Below are positions 22,913-34,993 of a stretch of DNA of 64,000 nt, piece after piece. The translations under genes were made by a program, and so were the position numbers. Location of the stretch: positions 80,590,897-80,654,896 of the forward strand of contig CM038220.1 in assembly GCA_021442155.1 (NCBI GenBank). The letters are read 5' to 3'. Position 1 is the stretch's first letter. Each line of letters opens with the position of its first letter. The notes beneath the pieces were generated by a model, which did not search any database, had not been told where the DNA came from, and saw only the letters and a program-made list of their open reading frames with translations. The DNA is from Cymbidium sinense (lineage: Eukaryota > Streptophyta > Magnoliopsida > Asparagales > Orchidaceae).

Positions 22913-24769
22913 ACAACCATGTTAATTGAGTAAAATTTTTTTGAATAAAATACAAGTACGAGAGAGCCCTTTAATTAAAAAAAAAAGTAAAGAAAAATAA
23001 AATAAGATTATCAGTGGCAATAGAGTTGGCCACCAAAGGCAAAAATAGTGGCTAACAGCAATAGAGGCGGTGGTGGCGATGGCCAAATGCTATGAGAGTT
23101 GTTAATGGCTGATAACAATGATCAATAATCGATGAAAATTATAGACGTGGGCTGATGATAGCGGCTGATGGTGGCTAATGATGATGGTGATGGTTGTTGA
23201 TGATGAGCTGCTAATGACAATGGATAAAGATTGAGTTGGCTAGTTTCACTTTACTCTCAAATATATATTTGAAATTCACTTAAATCTAATAAATTTTATG
23301 AAAAGAGTTTAAAATTAAGTGAAATTTTACTGTGTTTTATTTAATTCAAATCAAATATCAGTATTCTTGAAACTCCTGCACTCTAAATATAGTACACCGA
23401 TTTTGCATCCAACTAAATGGCCTTTAAGTACTTTTTATTGAACATGCAATCTGGGAGCCTTACGATTACCAATGGTGGCTAATTCATGCATGTTAAGGCA
23501 ATTAAATTTGCTCGTCTCAAGCATCTTTTATCAGTTAGCATTGAGTTGAGTGACACCTATCAATTTATGTGATGAGATAAATTGGTGATTATTGCGTGCT
23601 AAAAAATTCATGTTGAAAAGAGAGAAAATTTTTAACTCTTAAATTTATATAAAATCTAACATATACATAAATAATTAGAGAGAGTATACCTAAAACTTTT
23701 TATCAAAAAATACTTAGCTTGTAAAGAGTATACATAAAACAAATAATTAGCATACATAAAACATTTCATCGAAGATTTAAAATCCCGATAAAATAGCTTG
23801 TAAAGAGCTTATGAACTCTACTCATACATTCATAGCCATCAAAATAAAATATATTCCTGAAAGCTACCAAGTAACGTTAAACTAATTAGCACTTAATGGT
23901 TTCTCAGAAGCCAAAATCAACAAACTGAAATGCAGTTGACAAAATTTTAAAAATAACACAGCAAGACAGGTCTCAAACATAAGCATCTTTCATCACCAAA
24001 GCCAAACAATTGCGTCCATATCATATAACTTAAATTAGAAGATTCAACCTCTAAACTAAATTTCTGCCCAATAAGTTTTCTACCTTGAAGAGTCCAATAC
24101 TGTAAACATCTCGTCTAAACTAACAAGCAGATATACCAACAAACAAACAAATGAATAAAAGAAGCCTCCTAGATGTGCGCATACAAGGAAGCATAATGTC
24201 ACAAATTGACTTTCTCTAAGGCTACCGGCATGACTTTATCACACTCTCTTAAATCCTAATTAACCTAATTCTTATAATGCTAGGCTTAGAACACTAAGAA
24301 TATAACAAAGGGAGCAAGGAGAACTCTGAAAGAGAAACAAAACTGTATTACTAGAGAAACTTTACGATGATTGAAAGGCTTGGCAATTTGAATGGGGTAC
24401 AAATGAGGGGTGCAGTTTTTATTTTAAATGCTCAACCTACAACTAAAACCATTTTTAACTACATTATAATATTCATATATGCAGAGATCTCTAGATTATT
24501 GTATATTATTCTCATATCTATTACATATTAGAGAATTCTAGAGAACTCTATATTATTAGTAAATATATACCAGAATTTTAGAATCTGCAAACTAACCTAG
24601 TGCTCTTGAAGCTTTCTCTTCCAAAACTTTCCAGAAATATCTAGTCTTTGATATAGCCTTCTCGAGCATACTTGTAGCAAAATTTTCAACAGCTCTTTAT
24701 CTTAAAAAAAATATCTTTATGCATTGGCTCATAACTTGTAGATAAAAAATTTAGGTTAATAAATTTGCA

Positions 24770-25060
24770 ATTGACATCTTATTTAGAGATTGAATTTTCG
24801 GAGGATTGCATGCCCTAAATTTGTCAATGTGGTTTTTTTAGTTAGCATGTTGATCGTATTTTTAAATCATTTTAACATAAAAACACCATTTGACATATCT
24901 TAAATAAAGTGAAATCTGAATTTAGCATGCTTCATCTTGGAATGAAAAGATACAAATCTTATATATAGCATTTACTACCACAGAAAGAGCAATATCCATA
25001 TATTATTTTCTTAATTTATTCAAGAAATTTATATCCAAATCATTTCCATTTGTATTCCAC
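24770..25060 (-). pseudogene. Ty1/copia RNase H C-terminal remnant
   Basis: On the minus strand KMKHAKFRFHFI (about 24940-24900), then GVFMLK and INMLTKKTTLTNLGH, resemble the end of copia RNase H (K.KHID.R.HFIR, then N.ADMLTK). Upstream DIALSVVVNAIY resembles the VALSTTEAEY block. Several stops interrupt it. The match is short and decayed, so the call is tentative. Confidence 0.45.
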
Positions 25061-26217
25061 TATTATGATATATGAAGTCACCATTTTTTATAACTATGAC
25101 ACAAAACTAATAATAATACCAAGATATTCACTTAAATTATCCAATCATACTTCTTTGAGTATCTAGATCATTACCTAAATTAGCCTCACTATTTTTTTTA
25201 ATTAAAACTAGAATTGCATTTTGGGTACAAAGATAAAAGCTCAAAAAGATCAAGATTCAATCCCATCAAATCTAAAAATTTCGATAGAGTAGAGAATGAT
25301 GTACATCTAAGCCTAATAGAGATTGAATCCAAGTACGAGAGAAATATAAAAATACAATAGCAAAATAATAGGAGTTTTTCCTATCAAGAAAGGTTTTCTT
25401 TCCATGAGTTGGTCGCTTTCAATGAAGAATTCCAATGGTCCAAGTCTTGGATATCCCTTGACTTTTAAATAGTTATTTTTGGTATTGTGGGCTCCAAAAA
25501 TTCGCCACCAATCTCTTTGCTGAAAAGAGTGATTTGAGTGTCGGTGAAATTTTCAGAAGGCAGATGGAATAGTAGATAAGATGCTACCGAGAGATTTCGC
25601 CCTCATTTTGTGAGGACTTTAGATCTGGTTCTAGGATTCCTATAGGCGCAAGCACCTATAGTTAATTACCCCACTCAGTGCTAAGAGAGAACTTTAGATT
25701 AAGGCTAGTCGTTAGATCGCTAAGTGCGTAGCGTATAGTAGCAGCATGTGGAGTTTCAAAATTTGGAATTTATGAAATTCATTATATTTAACTTAAAGCG
25801 GATGGTTGGGGGAACGATGACGCACCCGATCTAGATCCCATGGTTCATCATCCCGGGCTATCGTGGTCCCTAGTCTACTTAGTCGGAGGAGATAGTCGAC
25901 CCAACCTAACCGAAGGATCCTTGTCAGCAACACATGGGTTACGTCGTTCATGAAATCCTTGTAGACCTGGGGTGGTGTTTGTCTAAGAAGACAAGCTTAA
26001 GTCTACCTTAGCTAACAGAGAGCTTTTTTTCCTTATCAAGTATACCCTATAGTTCACAACTCAAAAGGAAGAGCCATTGGGTAGCATACGGGCTACAGTC
26101 GTGACCGTAATATAATGGTGTCATTTAGCGACAACCACCCGGTCAGAGGACTCTGGTAATCAGCATCATGTGGAGCCTAGCCAAACCACGTGTCGAGGAC
26201 ACGGACCACGCCCTGCG

Positions 26218-29200
26218 ACATGAGATTGTTTCTTGAAAAGATGCATTTGCATTGATAATAAAAAACTCGATTACAATGTAGAAAAAACTGCTAAAAAAGC
26301 AAAACTAGCTATGATATTTCCTATCCTCCTCCAAAAGAGCAAAAAACCGGAGGAATAGTGTGATTATCTAGACTATGCCATACAAAATCAAAGCTAGTAG
26401 CTATATCGCACAAAAGTCCGCAAGAGTGTTGTTAGATCTATTTGTGTATACAAAAATAACCCGGTGGAAGTTCTTGAGCGATGTCGAGCATCCTAAGTTA
26501 CGCCATATTTCATTGTTAAGAGAAAGTTTGAGGTGATCCACCACACCTTTATTATCTCCTTCAATGATAATGCCCTTGTATTCTCATCCATGGTTCAATA
26601 ATTTTGCTAGTGTAGAGCATAGCCTCCAGTTCTGTGTCTTTGTCCCAATCTGAAAATAATGACCCATGGCTTTGAGGAAGTTGCCATTTGCATCCCTTAG
26701 CACCACTCGCCACCCCATTGGGAAGGAGTGAGCCATCCAAGTTAGCCTTGATCCACCGGAGGGGAGGACACCACAAATTTAGTTTGATCACCCATAAGGT
26801 GGGTGATGTCCCATTGCTTCGGATAGGATAAGAGGAAGAATGTGTGATAGAGCTTAGAATCGAGGACAATAGTCTTGAGGTACCATGGCTACGACCGTGA
26901 GTCTTGGCGGCGACTTATCCACACACAGGCACACAATTGCACAATACATTCTAGCCCAACATAAGTTGTCACGCGTACCTTAGTGAGAGCTTGAGTAAAT
27001 CTTGCAAATTGCTGAAAATTGGGATTGAAACGACCCCATGTTGCCAAAATCGGATAATGTTGTTCGTGACGAGCATTGGGGACAGAATTCAGTGTCTCAT
27101 CCGATTACACCCCAAGGGCAAGGGTGGTGTGAGTTAAACCCCTCAGCAAGCCGTGTTGTTTGGCAAGGAGTTGATGAGCCGCCACCGAGCACTTTTCCCT
27201 GGGTGGGAGTTTCAAATTCTGCATGGTGTGCCAACTGAAATTTCAGCAAAGCAGATTTTGTATAAAATGGATGTGAGAGTTGTCCCCATAGGTGCCTTGA
27301 TGAGCTCCGGGATGTCATGTTGATGTTCCTCTTCAATAGAAATGTTGGAGATGAGTTCAAGCTCCAATCCAAAAAAGGATGTGCAGATTTTCGCTTTTCG
27401 GGTTATTTTCAGCTCTTCCACCTTCCATTCCTCCATGCACTCCATGTTGAGAAATGTCGCCATTTGGACGGTAGTCGGATATCCAAATGGAGTTTAGAAA
27501 GTCCACCTTTTGCCATTGCAAATTCTCCATTTTAAATTCGGTTCAAGGTGGAAGCACCATTCAATAATTTTCCAGAATTGGAGTCTCCCCGCTTGGGTTC
27601 CCTATGCCATGGGTCCAACCCATACTTCTCGATCAAGCACTTGTGGAGCTTGGTGGGTTTAGAGAGGAATTCCCAAGCCATTCTAGAGCCCATTTGACTT
27701 TCACCATGTGTAGTGCCTCCTTTGTTGGTTGGCATGCAGATTTTGTTCCAAGCAACATAGTGTATGCAATGATGGTTGTTGTTTCCTTGCCAAAGGAAGT
27801 TCCTAGCAAGCTTTTCATCCCCTGTAATTCCCTTGGGAATTACGGTGTGTTGTTTGAGATGCAATGGGATGTCCTTATGAGTGTAAGTCACATTGAAAGG
27901 TGTCTAACTCCCCAAGAGCTGATTTTGTCTCTAGCCTTTTGGAGGAGTTGATGAAAATCTGTTTTTAACTTCCTCATGGCAAGCTTGATGCCCAAGTAAT
28001 CAAGCTCCTCCACTCTTCCCCGCGTGAGCCCGGTGATTCTGGGCCTTCCATCTATGTGTGGCTTTCGAAAACTATGATTTGGTTGCATTGATCTGCCCGT
28101 CAGTAGTAATTTTTCGAATATGGAGGACACCTTTTATGAGCCATGGAAGCTTTGGTAAGAAAATGTCATCTACATAGAGAAGGTGTGATATCGTGTTCCC
28201 CTGGCAATAGGCACACCAAATTCAGCACCATGTTGCTTGATGGCTAAAGAGAGCGAGTTGAGCAAAGGATAAAAGATAGGAGATAACGGCACCCTTGTAA
28301 GCCGCCACTCCTTGTATCCACCCTGGTTCTTTGCCCATTTAACAGAGGAGAAGGAAGGCGAGGAAATGCCTGGAGGAGCCAATTCAAACTTCATAGGTAA
28401 TCCAAATCTCAGAGGATGATGGCTAAGGTTTCCCAACTCATTTTGTCGTATGCTTGTTCCATGTCAATTTTAATTGCCATAAAACCTTCCTTCTTTGAGG
28501 TGGAGTGTTGGAATTTATTCATGATTTCTTGGGCAAGCTGGTGGGAGATAGATCTAGAAGGCACAAATGCACCGCTTCTTGAGATGAGATTTGGTAGAAT
28601 TTTCACCGTGTACAAGGATCTTTCTATGACTTTGTAAGCGCTCTACAAAGGCTTATGGGTCTATATTTTGCAGACAATCAGCATTGGAGGACTTAGGTAT
28701 AAGAACAACCAAGGTTTCCTTCCATTGAGGAATCATAGTGCCACTACAAAAAAACTCCTTGATAGCACAACATCTTGGCCAATAATCCTCCAAAAGTGTT
28801 TGTAAAGGATGTTGTGATGCCATCAATACCAGTGTGCATTAGCTCCCATCGATTTGACCGCCTCCCATATTTCAACCTCATTAGTATCCTCATCCGATCA
28901 CGACACGAGGTGAGATGGTCTTTCAAAAAGGAAGGCCAATTGTTGGTGGTAATAGGATGTGCCCTCCACCACTGAAAGAAGTTCATAAAAGCTTGGTTGA
29001 TTAAAACCGGTCCTCCGTAACCGCCATCATCAAGTTTGAGGGTGTTAATTCTATTGGACCTCTTTCTAGCTTGCCACAAGATGAAAGTAATGTGTGTTGG
29101 CATCCCCTCTTCACACCTAGCTTTAGCTCTTGCGCCACCAACAAGATAAATGGGCAAGGGTAGAGTTCACTCATTTGCTTTGAGGTCTCTTTCTTCTTTC

Positions 29201-29760
29201 GGTCATCCCTTGAGGAGAGCAATCTTCTTGCAGTGCATTTCTTCTTGAGGGTGTCCCTTTGCTTACTCAAATTTTTGAGCTTGTTTTACCCAGAGTAAGT
29301 TCCTTAGTGTACCTGCATTTTCAAGTTTTCAGCCTGACCCTTCATAGTTGCTTTGCCAACTTTTCCACACTAATTTCCAAGCCATAGATAAGAAAGCCGT
29401 GTGTCTTCAAATTTCACCATTGTGATTTCCTCTCCTTAGAACCCGATTTGGGAAGAATGGGGCAATGATCCATGCAATCCTTGGAAGGTGTTTAGTTTGT
29501 GCAAGGGGAGGAGGTTGGAAGCAATAGTTGATAAGGAAGCGATCAAGGCACCCATATACTGGTTTTTATCTTTGTTGTTGGTCCATGTGAATCTAGGGGT
29601 AAAGTCGCTCATGTAAGTCCCCATTGGTGAACTCCATCATCTCATTGGCGGCCGAAGCTTTTAAACGGCTTTCCCCTTTTGTCTTTTCGCCTTAGATGCG
29701 CTAAAATCTCCTCCGACAATGGCAGACAAGTTGGTATTCAACAAATACATGAGATTGTTT
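26218..29760 (-). mobile_element. 5'-truncated L1-like LINE with 14-bp target duplication
   Basis: ACATGAGATTGTTT occurs at 26218-26231 and again at 29747-29760, bracketing 3515 bp of non-LTR sequence. The related LTR at 35689 reads CATGAGATGGATTGAG across the same place without a break, confirming the empty site. On the minus strand the element begins inside the endonuclease, about half the length of a plant L1, and ends in ATCAATGCAAATGCATCTT. A poly(A) tail is no longer obvious. It is younger than LTR D but old itself, with many frameshifts. Confidence 0.9.
26560..29740 (-). pseudogene. LINE ORF2 relic: endonuclease end, reverse transcriptase, zinc knuckle, RNase H
   Basis: Minus-strand order: the endonuclease end with IVGGDFSA (about 29715, normally GDFN) and DFTPRFTWTNN (about 29610); the linker with ITFILWQARKRSNRI; the reverse transcriptase with SGAFVPSRSISHQLAQEIM and MAIKIDMEQAYDKMSW (28600-28430), P.SPIFYPLLNSL (about 28275), and the catalytic box ISHLLYVDDIFL, whose YVDD codons are at 28165-28176; then YLGIKLAMRKLK (about 27995); the zf-RVT part with ARNFLWQGNNNHHCIHYVAW (about 27800); and RNase H starting WIKANLDGSLLPNG (about 26755). 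This is the plant L1 protein that nicks DNA and reverse-transcribes its own RNA. Both aspartates of YVDD remain, but frameshifts separate nearly every domain, so no enzyme can be made. Confidence 0.9.
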
Positions 29761-29989
29761 GAGGGTAAACATAGTTGCATACTTGATTTGACTTTGGCTC
29801 CTTTGTGAGCTAGGGTTTTCTTAATTTGTCACCTCAAACAAACAATTGCGGACGATGAATTGGATTTTTTTAGCTTTAAGTTCTTTAAAAATTAAATTTC
29901 ATTTAAGCATCTATAATTTGGTGATTTATTTGATTTTATATTTTCATTGATACTTAAGTTTGATTATTTCAATTTGAGGTTGGAAGTAT

Positions 29990-30640
29990 ATTTTTATGGT
30001 AAGTATCTCCTCCGGTTGAAATCTTCATTCAACACAGCCATCATTAGGGTTGTTTGTTGCTTCATTTGATCCTCACCCTATTAATTTCATAATAGATCGA
30101 TTTCTTTGTCATATAACAGAATTAGCTTCTCAAATGTTTTATTATGTTGAAGATATTATAATAGATTTTTAGGTTTTAACTTACTATCCCCAATACTAAA
30201 CAGAATCAACCCAGATCTTCGACACTAAATTTAAGCATTCAGCACAGTGTCAGGGCTCATGCGGGTGTTTAAATCATTTAATTTATTATTTTAGATCTTG
30301 ACAACTCTATCAATTTAATAATAGAGGATCATACCTATATTTATATTTTGAGGATTTTGAATTTAAGAATATTGAATATAATATCTTAAATATTTTGATA
30401 ATAGTTACCCCTCTAATTGATATCTTCAATCAACTCATATCATGGGGAGTTAGGATAATCGTTACTCCCAAATGATGAATTAGCTTCTCAGAGATTTTCT
30501 CAGAAAGCTATAACAACATCATTAGATTTTGTTAACCCACCCATCCAAATGGAATCAACTCCGCATCCTCGAGACTAAGTTTAAGTATTCAGCATAGTGT
30601 CGGGGCCCATGCGGGTGTTTAAAACACATGTGCACTTTTG
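29990..30640 (-). repeat. duplicated LTR block (~358-bp step) in LTR D
   Basis: The landmark GGGxxCATGCGGGTGTTTAAA occurs at about 30242 and 30600, each preceded by ACTAA(A/G)TTTAAG(C/T)ATTCAGCA and a diverged TAGATTTT(G)TTA block. Other family members have this block once. Confidence 0.7.
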
Positions 30641-31089
30641 AGGCATTATATTTTTATTTTAATCATGTATCGTAATATGTGCAAAGCTCACTTAATTGAG
30701 TTATTTAAGTGACTCTTGATATCACAAATCTAAGAATTAGATTACCTCGTGATTTGTGTACTATTTATTTTATTAAAATTTTGATTATTTGCATGCATTT
30801 TTAGATGATAAGTTTGAATATAAGTCTACTTCATAATGCATACAACAGTTCAATTGAAGCTTTAATTAACGTCTTCTGTTCGCTTGTACAATATGTTGTG
30901 AATTCAGTGGCTTAAGGCGTTCAACTCTTGTTCAATCATTTGAAGTAACATCCATATTTCTCACATTTAGTTGGAATTCATTGAATTTATAAGTTTTGAT
31001 GAAGTTTGATTTATTCTTATTGTTGAACCTCTGATTCTTTAAAAGTTCATCATATTTTGTTCAAATTTAATTTATGTTCAATTCAAATC

Positions 31090-32230
31090 TAATTAATCAT
31101 CTTTAAGTCTCATATCAGTTTGAATTTTGGCGCCTCCGTCGTCCCCACGCATCGTGTTATTCGACCTTCCGCTAACTATAAGAATAATGATCTGTCAGGC
31201 ACTATACGTCATGATCTTCTGCGTAGCTCTACTAAGCATAACGGAGTCTTCAAACTTGTCAGCTCTATTGAGCATAACGAGGTCTTCATACACCTGCAAT
31301 TTCAATTCATATTTTAATTTTGAGCTTAGGGTTTATTTTGCATTAAATTAATTAAATCCTCTGTTAGTCTAAATTTTAGCAGCCTCCCGGCATCATCCCT
31401 ACATAGGGGGATGCATTGAGAGTCTATTCAACATTTCGCCATTTTATAGCATAACTAGTGTCAGTGACACTACTGGTCTTCTAACGCCATTTCTATGCAT
31501 ACAGATCTTCAAACACCTGCAATTTCAATTCATATTTTAATTTTGAGTTTATAGTTTATTTTATGTTAAATTAATTAAGTTCTCTCAATCAATTTGCCTT
31601 GCCTTCCCATATGAGATTAATTGACCTTCCCATTTCGAGATAATTTGTCTTGACACTACTTCGTGATCTTCTATAGCTCTACAGCATAACGGTCTTCAAA
31701 CACCTGCATAAAATGAGCATATATATAGGTTTATTCTTTAATTTATCATTCTCAAATAAGTTCAATTTAAGCTTGTTATTTGTTTTTGTTTAGGTCTCCC
31801 ATCAGTCCAAAATTTGGCAGCCTCCAGGCATTGTCCCCGTGTAGAGGGGCTGCATCAGGGGCTATTCGACATTCCCGTCAGTTCTACTGAGATAACGATT
31901 AGTGTCTTGCGACACTACGGCCATGGTCTTCAAACCTGTCAGTTTTACTGAGCATAACAGAGTCTTCAAACACCTGCAATTTCAATTCAGATTTTAGTTT
32001 TGAGCTTCGAGTTCATTTTGTATTAAATTAATTAAGTCCTCTATCATTTTGAATTTCGGCAACCTCACTGTCTTCCCATTTTGCCTCACGGCACTCTATT
32101 CAGTTTTCGAGATAACGATCATTAATGCACCCCATGGTCTTCTACCGTTAGCTCAGAGCATAGAATCTTCAAACTCATCGTCTAATAATGAGGTCTTCAA
32201 ATACCTGTGTAAAAGACATCCTGGTTTTCT
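31090..32230 (-). repeat. tandem units carrying an acceptor-like motif and hairpin half-sites (LTR D)
   Basis: Units start near 31122, 31371, about 31600, 31808 and 32049. Each has, on the plus strand, a GCAGCCTCCCGGC-like block, ATAACGGAGTCTTCAAAC-like blocks, and CTTCAAACACCTGCA followed by TTTCAATTCA. On the minus (LTR sense) strand the last reads TGCAGGTGTTTGAAG, like a 3' splice site. Other family members have this unit once. Confidence 0.75.
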
Positions 32231-32344
32231 CTCTATACTGAAGCAGCATGCACGAGTACTTATGTCTAGCGAATATCTATAATTATATTGAAGAAGTAAG
32301 TGCAAAGATTTAATCTACTAAGAAAGCTTATACATAGGTATCCT

Positions 32345-32690
32345 ACGGCTGCATCTTCTCTTTATTGCCAGGAGTTGTCTCTTTGAATGAAATCCATAAT
32401 CATATCAAACAAATCAACCAAGCAAGAGCCATAACCCAACCAAGTAATGTGTTTTGATTAATAATCAGAAAATAGATCTTGAAATTAGTTTGAAGTAAGC
32501 CACCAATGGTAGAGCCACAAGCCATTCCAAGAGCACTGGAGCTAACAAATCCTGTAGAAGCTTGCATGCGAATCTTTAAAGGCACACAATCACTAATATA
32601 CCATCGATTGACAGCCCTTGCTGAACCCAAACCATAGAATAGCCGTCCTAGAAGAAGAAATATTCCTTGTCTAACTCTTATGGAAAACTC
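32345..32690 (-). pseudogene. SPX-MFS (vacuolar phosphate transporter type) fragment
   Basis: Minus strand: [79 protein letters not shown], then a TGA stop at 32398-32400 and, in the same frame, LWISFKETTPGNKE. This follows the membrane half of plant SPX-domain MFS proteins (SPX-MFS/PHT5 class, vacuolar phosphate transport). Only about 110 residues are present, with no SPX domain and most membrane helices missing. Its 5' side is joined near 32680 directly to the PPR fragment. It lies in LTR sense as the last of three captured pieces. Confidence 0.8.
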
Positions 32691-32990
32691 TCTGAGAAAT
32701 TTATATACTGCTTGCAGTCCGTCTTCACAGCAATTGCAAGGTCTACCTCTTTTGCCTTCTCCAAATTCCTAACTAATATGGTGAAAGTCAACTTATCTGG
32801 AATGCAACCAGAATTCTTCATCAAGTTGTACACATGCATTGCCTTGTCTACATTGCCAACATACATGAAGGCTCCAATGATTTCGATAAATGTTCTCGTA
32901 TCAAGCTGAACACCATCTTTCTCTATTTCTAAAAACAGATTTTCAGCATTTTCAATCAACTTCATTTTTTTTATAATCAAAATCATATCA
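32678..32990 (-). pseudogene. pentatricopeptide-repeat (PPR) protein fragment
   Basis: Minus strand, about 102 codons open: [71 protein letters not shown]. These are two to three PPR motifs with the usual 35-residue spacing (T(F/Y)..II.A....G..D.A...Y..M...G..PD). PPR proteins bind organellar RNA. Start and end are lost: it continues straight from the hydrolase fragment at about 32990 and into the SPX-MFS fragment at about 32680. Three unrelated genes cannot normally share one such frame-adjacent strip. Confidence 0.8.
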
Positions 32991-33640
32991 CCATATGGAA
33001 ATAAGTCTAGTTTGTACCAAGCCTCCTTTTAATGAAAGTAAAGACCTAAAGAGAGATTTCCCACTGGTTTTAGCGTTAAAGCTCCTTGAGTACGTCAAGC
33101 AGATCAGCCTTGTCACTGTTTCAGGATGAATCACTGCAAAGTCGATGGCAACGGAAGCTCCAAGACTTGGCCCTACTAATACCATTGGCCGCCTAATGTG
33201 CGTTCTCCAAAGCTCATAAAGGCGCTCATGCTTTAAAGCTATACCAGTTGATGGAAGCATTTTCAAATCAGAAAAACCCCATCCAAGGATGTCCACAGCC
33301 ATGCTTCAAGTCCAGCATCCTCAAGAAATGGATACACATATCTCCATTCTAAACATGAACTGTCGAAACCATGGAGAAGAACAACTAGTTCAGTTGCATT
33401 CTGTTGTATTGGTGGCTTCACACAACTACTCATGATATAGCTTCCTGAAAAATTGATCTTAACTGGAAGCCTCTGGATTCTCTTGGCGAGCTCCCTCACC
33501 GATGGATCATTTATCCTCTCCACTTCTTTTGGAAGAAAAATAGGGAATCCATTCCCCATGACCCTAAGCCAAGCCGCAGAACCCATGCAGGTCACAGGCG
33601 CCAGAGCCGGCGCCATTGCGAACAGCGGCATTAGTCTCAA
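32988..33640 (-). pseudogene. alpha/beta-hydrolase fragment (captured, frameshifted)
   Basis: Minus strand from about 33640: FPIFLPKEVERINDPSVREL, NFSGSYIMSSCVKPP, LVVLLHGFDSSCLEWRYVYP, then a frameshift near 33300 inside LEAW/AVDILGWGFSDLK, then RRPMVLVGPSLGASVAIDFA and HPETVTRL. HGFDSS is the oxyanion-hole loop and GPSLGAS is the nucleophile elbow (G-x-S-x-G with Ser) of the alpha/beta-hydrolase fold; AVDILGWGFSD is the usual strand between them. The family is the plant plastid-type hydrolases; substrate unknown. The C-terminal third with catalytic Asp/His is missing, replaced by the PPR fragment. No intron is visible over 640 bp, consistent with a cDNA origin. Confidence 0.8.
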
Positions 33641-33655
33641 TCGCGGAGGACAAAA

Positions 33656-33978
33656 TCAGGGAGCGAGAAGGAAGAGAAGTGGGATCAAAAGGCTTTTGCT
33701 GAATTGACCCCACGTTATGATCCGTGGATGGGTTCTGCTCGCCGGCAGAGCCGAGGCAACCAAGTGGGGAGGAGGAAGAAGGAAGAATGTCAGCTGAATT
33801 ACGGCTGCTCGGGTCTTGCGGAATAAGGGAGTCGAGGTCGTGAATGGGGATGCCGGAGGAACGATAACAAGTTCCTCAGCAGTGAACCTCTGGAGGGCTT
33901 CACCAAAGAGAGAGGATGAGAAGTCTCTGTAGTGGCTGTGCTCGAGAATGAGAGACAAAACCCTTTTTTTTTTTTTTG
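33656..33978 (-). other. 5' part of the captured insert, with A-run on the minus strand
   Basis: A 100-codon open frame on the minus strand (33656-33958) lies just before the hydrolase fragment. It has no recognised domain and may be leader sequence of the captured gene. A run of 14 T at 33964-33977 (A on the minus strand) marks the junction with the LTR. Confidence 0.4.
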
Positions 33979-34664
33979 CCTACAGCAGGAGAGGTGGTAT
34001 GGTGCAGGTGATGTGGCAGCTCCTTATTGCTCAAATGAGAGGTAGAAGCATGGGAGTGGGCAGTTGTGAGTTCCAAGGCATTAAATTGTGATTAGGAGAT
34101 AATTAGGTGGATTTATCTCAAAATACGTGCTAATTTTGATGAAATTTTAAGCATGAAAAATTTAGTCAAATTAAATGTCTATTCTAGGTAATTTTGATAT
34201 TTTGGACACAATGGCCGTCTGTTTAAATCGAGCATTTTAGTTAAATTAATCGAATGACTCGCTTCAAAATACGTTATCATTTCGGCTCGACGTTTAGACT
34301 TCAATTGAGCTTGGACAGTGTCATTTAATAGTTCTCGATGTTTTGAAGCTAACGTCATGATTAGTTTTATGAACGAAGTTCATTTGATCATCATCGCATC
34401 TTCCCGGCTCTGATATGTGCGTCAACACTTTGATAGCTCGAGCACTTAATCAATTGCTATTAGATTTTGCAATATTTATATTCTAATCAATTTTGATGTT
34501 CTGAAGGCAACGGAGAAGTCCATTCACGATCGGAGATCATTTCGATCATCTTTAGAGATGTCCAGTGCATTTTGAGCCCCGATTTATGCATTACCGCTTC
34601 CGAAGTCCATGAATTAGACTTGTTGGCTTGACTCAACTTTATAGCACACATATGGAGGTCAACA

Positions 34665-34993
34665 GGTATCCCAACAAAGAGAATGGTATTCTTTCCATGA
34701 GCTTGTTCCCTTCAATGTTGTAATATATAGAATCCAAGTTTTATATATGTCTTGACTTTTAGTCAACTCATCTTGGTGTCCTGCAATCCCACTGAGAATA
34801 AGGACATTAGAAAGCAAATATAGTGAAGAAGCCATGTGAAAAGTAATTAAGGAAAGATCGAGTTCAGTATTAGAGTGATATATCTGGATAGAGGGATTTT
34901 TAAAGGGTGTACACATTTGGATTTGATTCTGATCAATTCTAATAAGGCCCAAACACTTAATGTCCTAGGTAAGTAGATTATAAAGACTAGAAG
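34665..34993. other. spacer between two solo LTRs
   Basis: This is 329 bp of host DNA. 34686-34790 (TATTCTTTCCATGAGCTTGT, then CTTGACTTTTAG) resembles 25393-25470 on the far side of LTR D, so the target already carried a short tandem duplication before D inserted. No gene seen. Confidence 0.6.

Larger units (their letters stand above)
22604..25485. other. AT-rich intergenic DNA with old transposon scraps
   Basis: Apart from the LINE scrap at 22855 and the copia remnant near 24770-25060, no gene was recognised. 23035-23225 is a degenerate GGT/GAT-rich stretch. 25390-25485 is a partial copy of DNA found again just right of the solo LTR at 34690-34790. Confidence 0.5.
25486..34664 (-). mobile_element. 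giant solo LTR D with nested LINE and captured host-gene pieces
   Basis: Read on the plus strand it starts TGTGGGCTCC at 25486 and ends GGAGGTCAACA at 34664; on the minus strand it is TGTTGACCTCC...GGAGCCCACA. It is flanked by a perfect 5-bp duplication, GGTAT, at 25481-25485 and 34665-34669. Only one LTR lies between these copies, so it is a solo LTR left by recombination between two LTRs. Without the LINE and one LINE target copy it is about 5.65 kb, larger than its relatives because of repeated units at 31090-32230 and a ~1.7-kb gene-derived insert at about 32345-33960. Order in LTR sense: terminal units, insert, repeated acceptor and hairpin units, tail. Confidence 0.9.
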
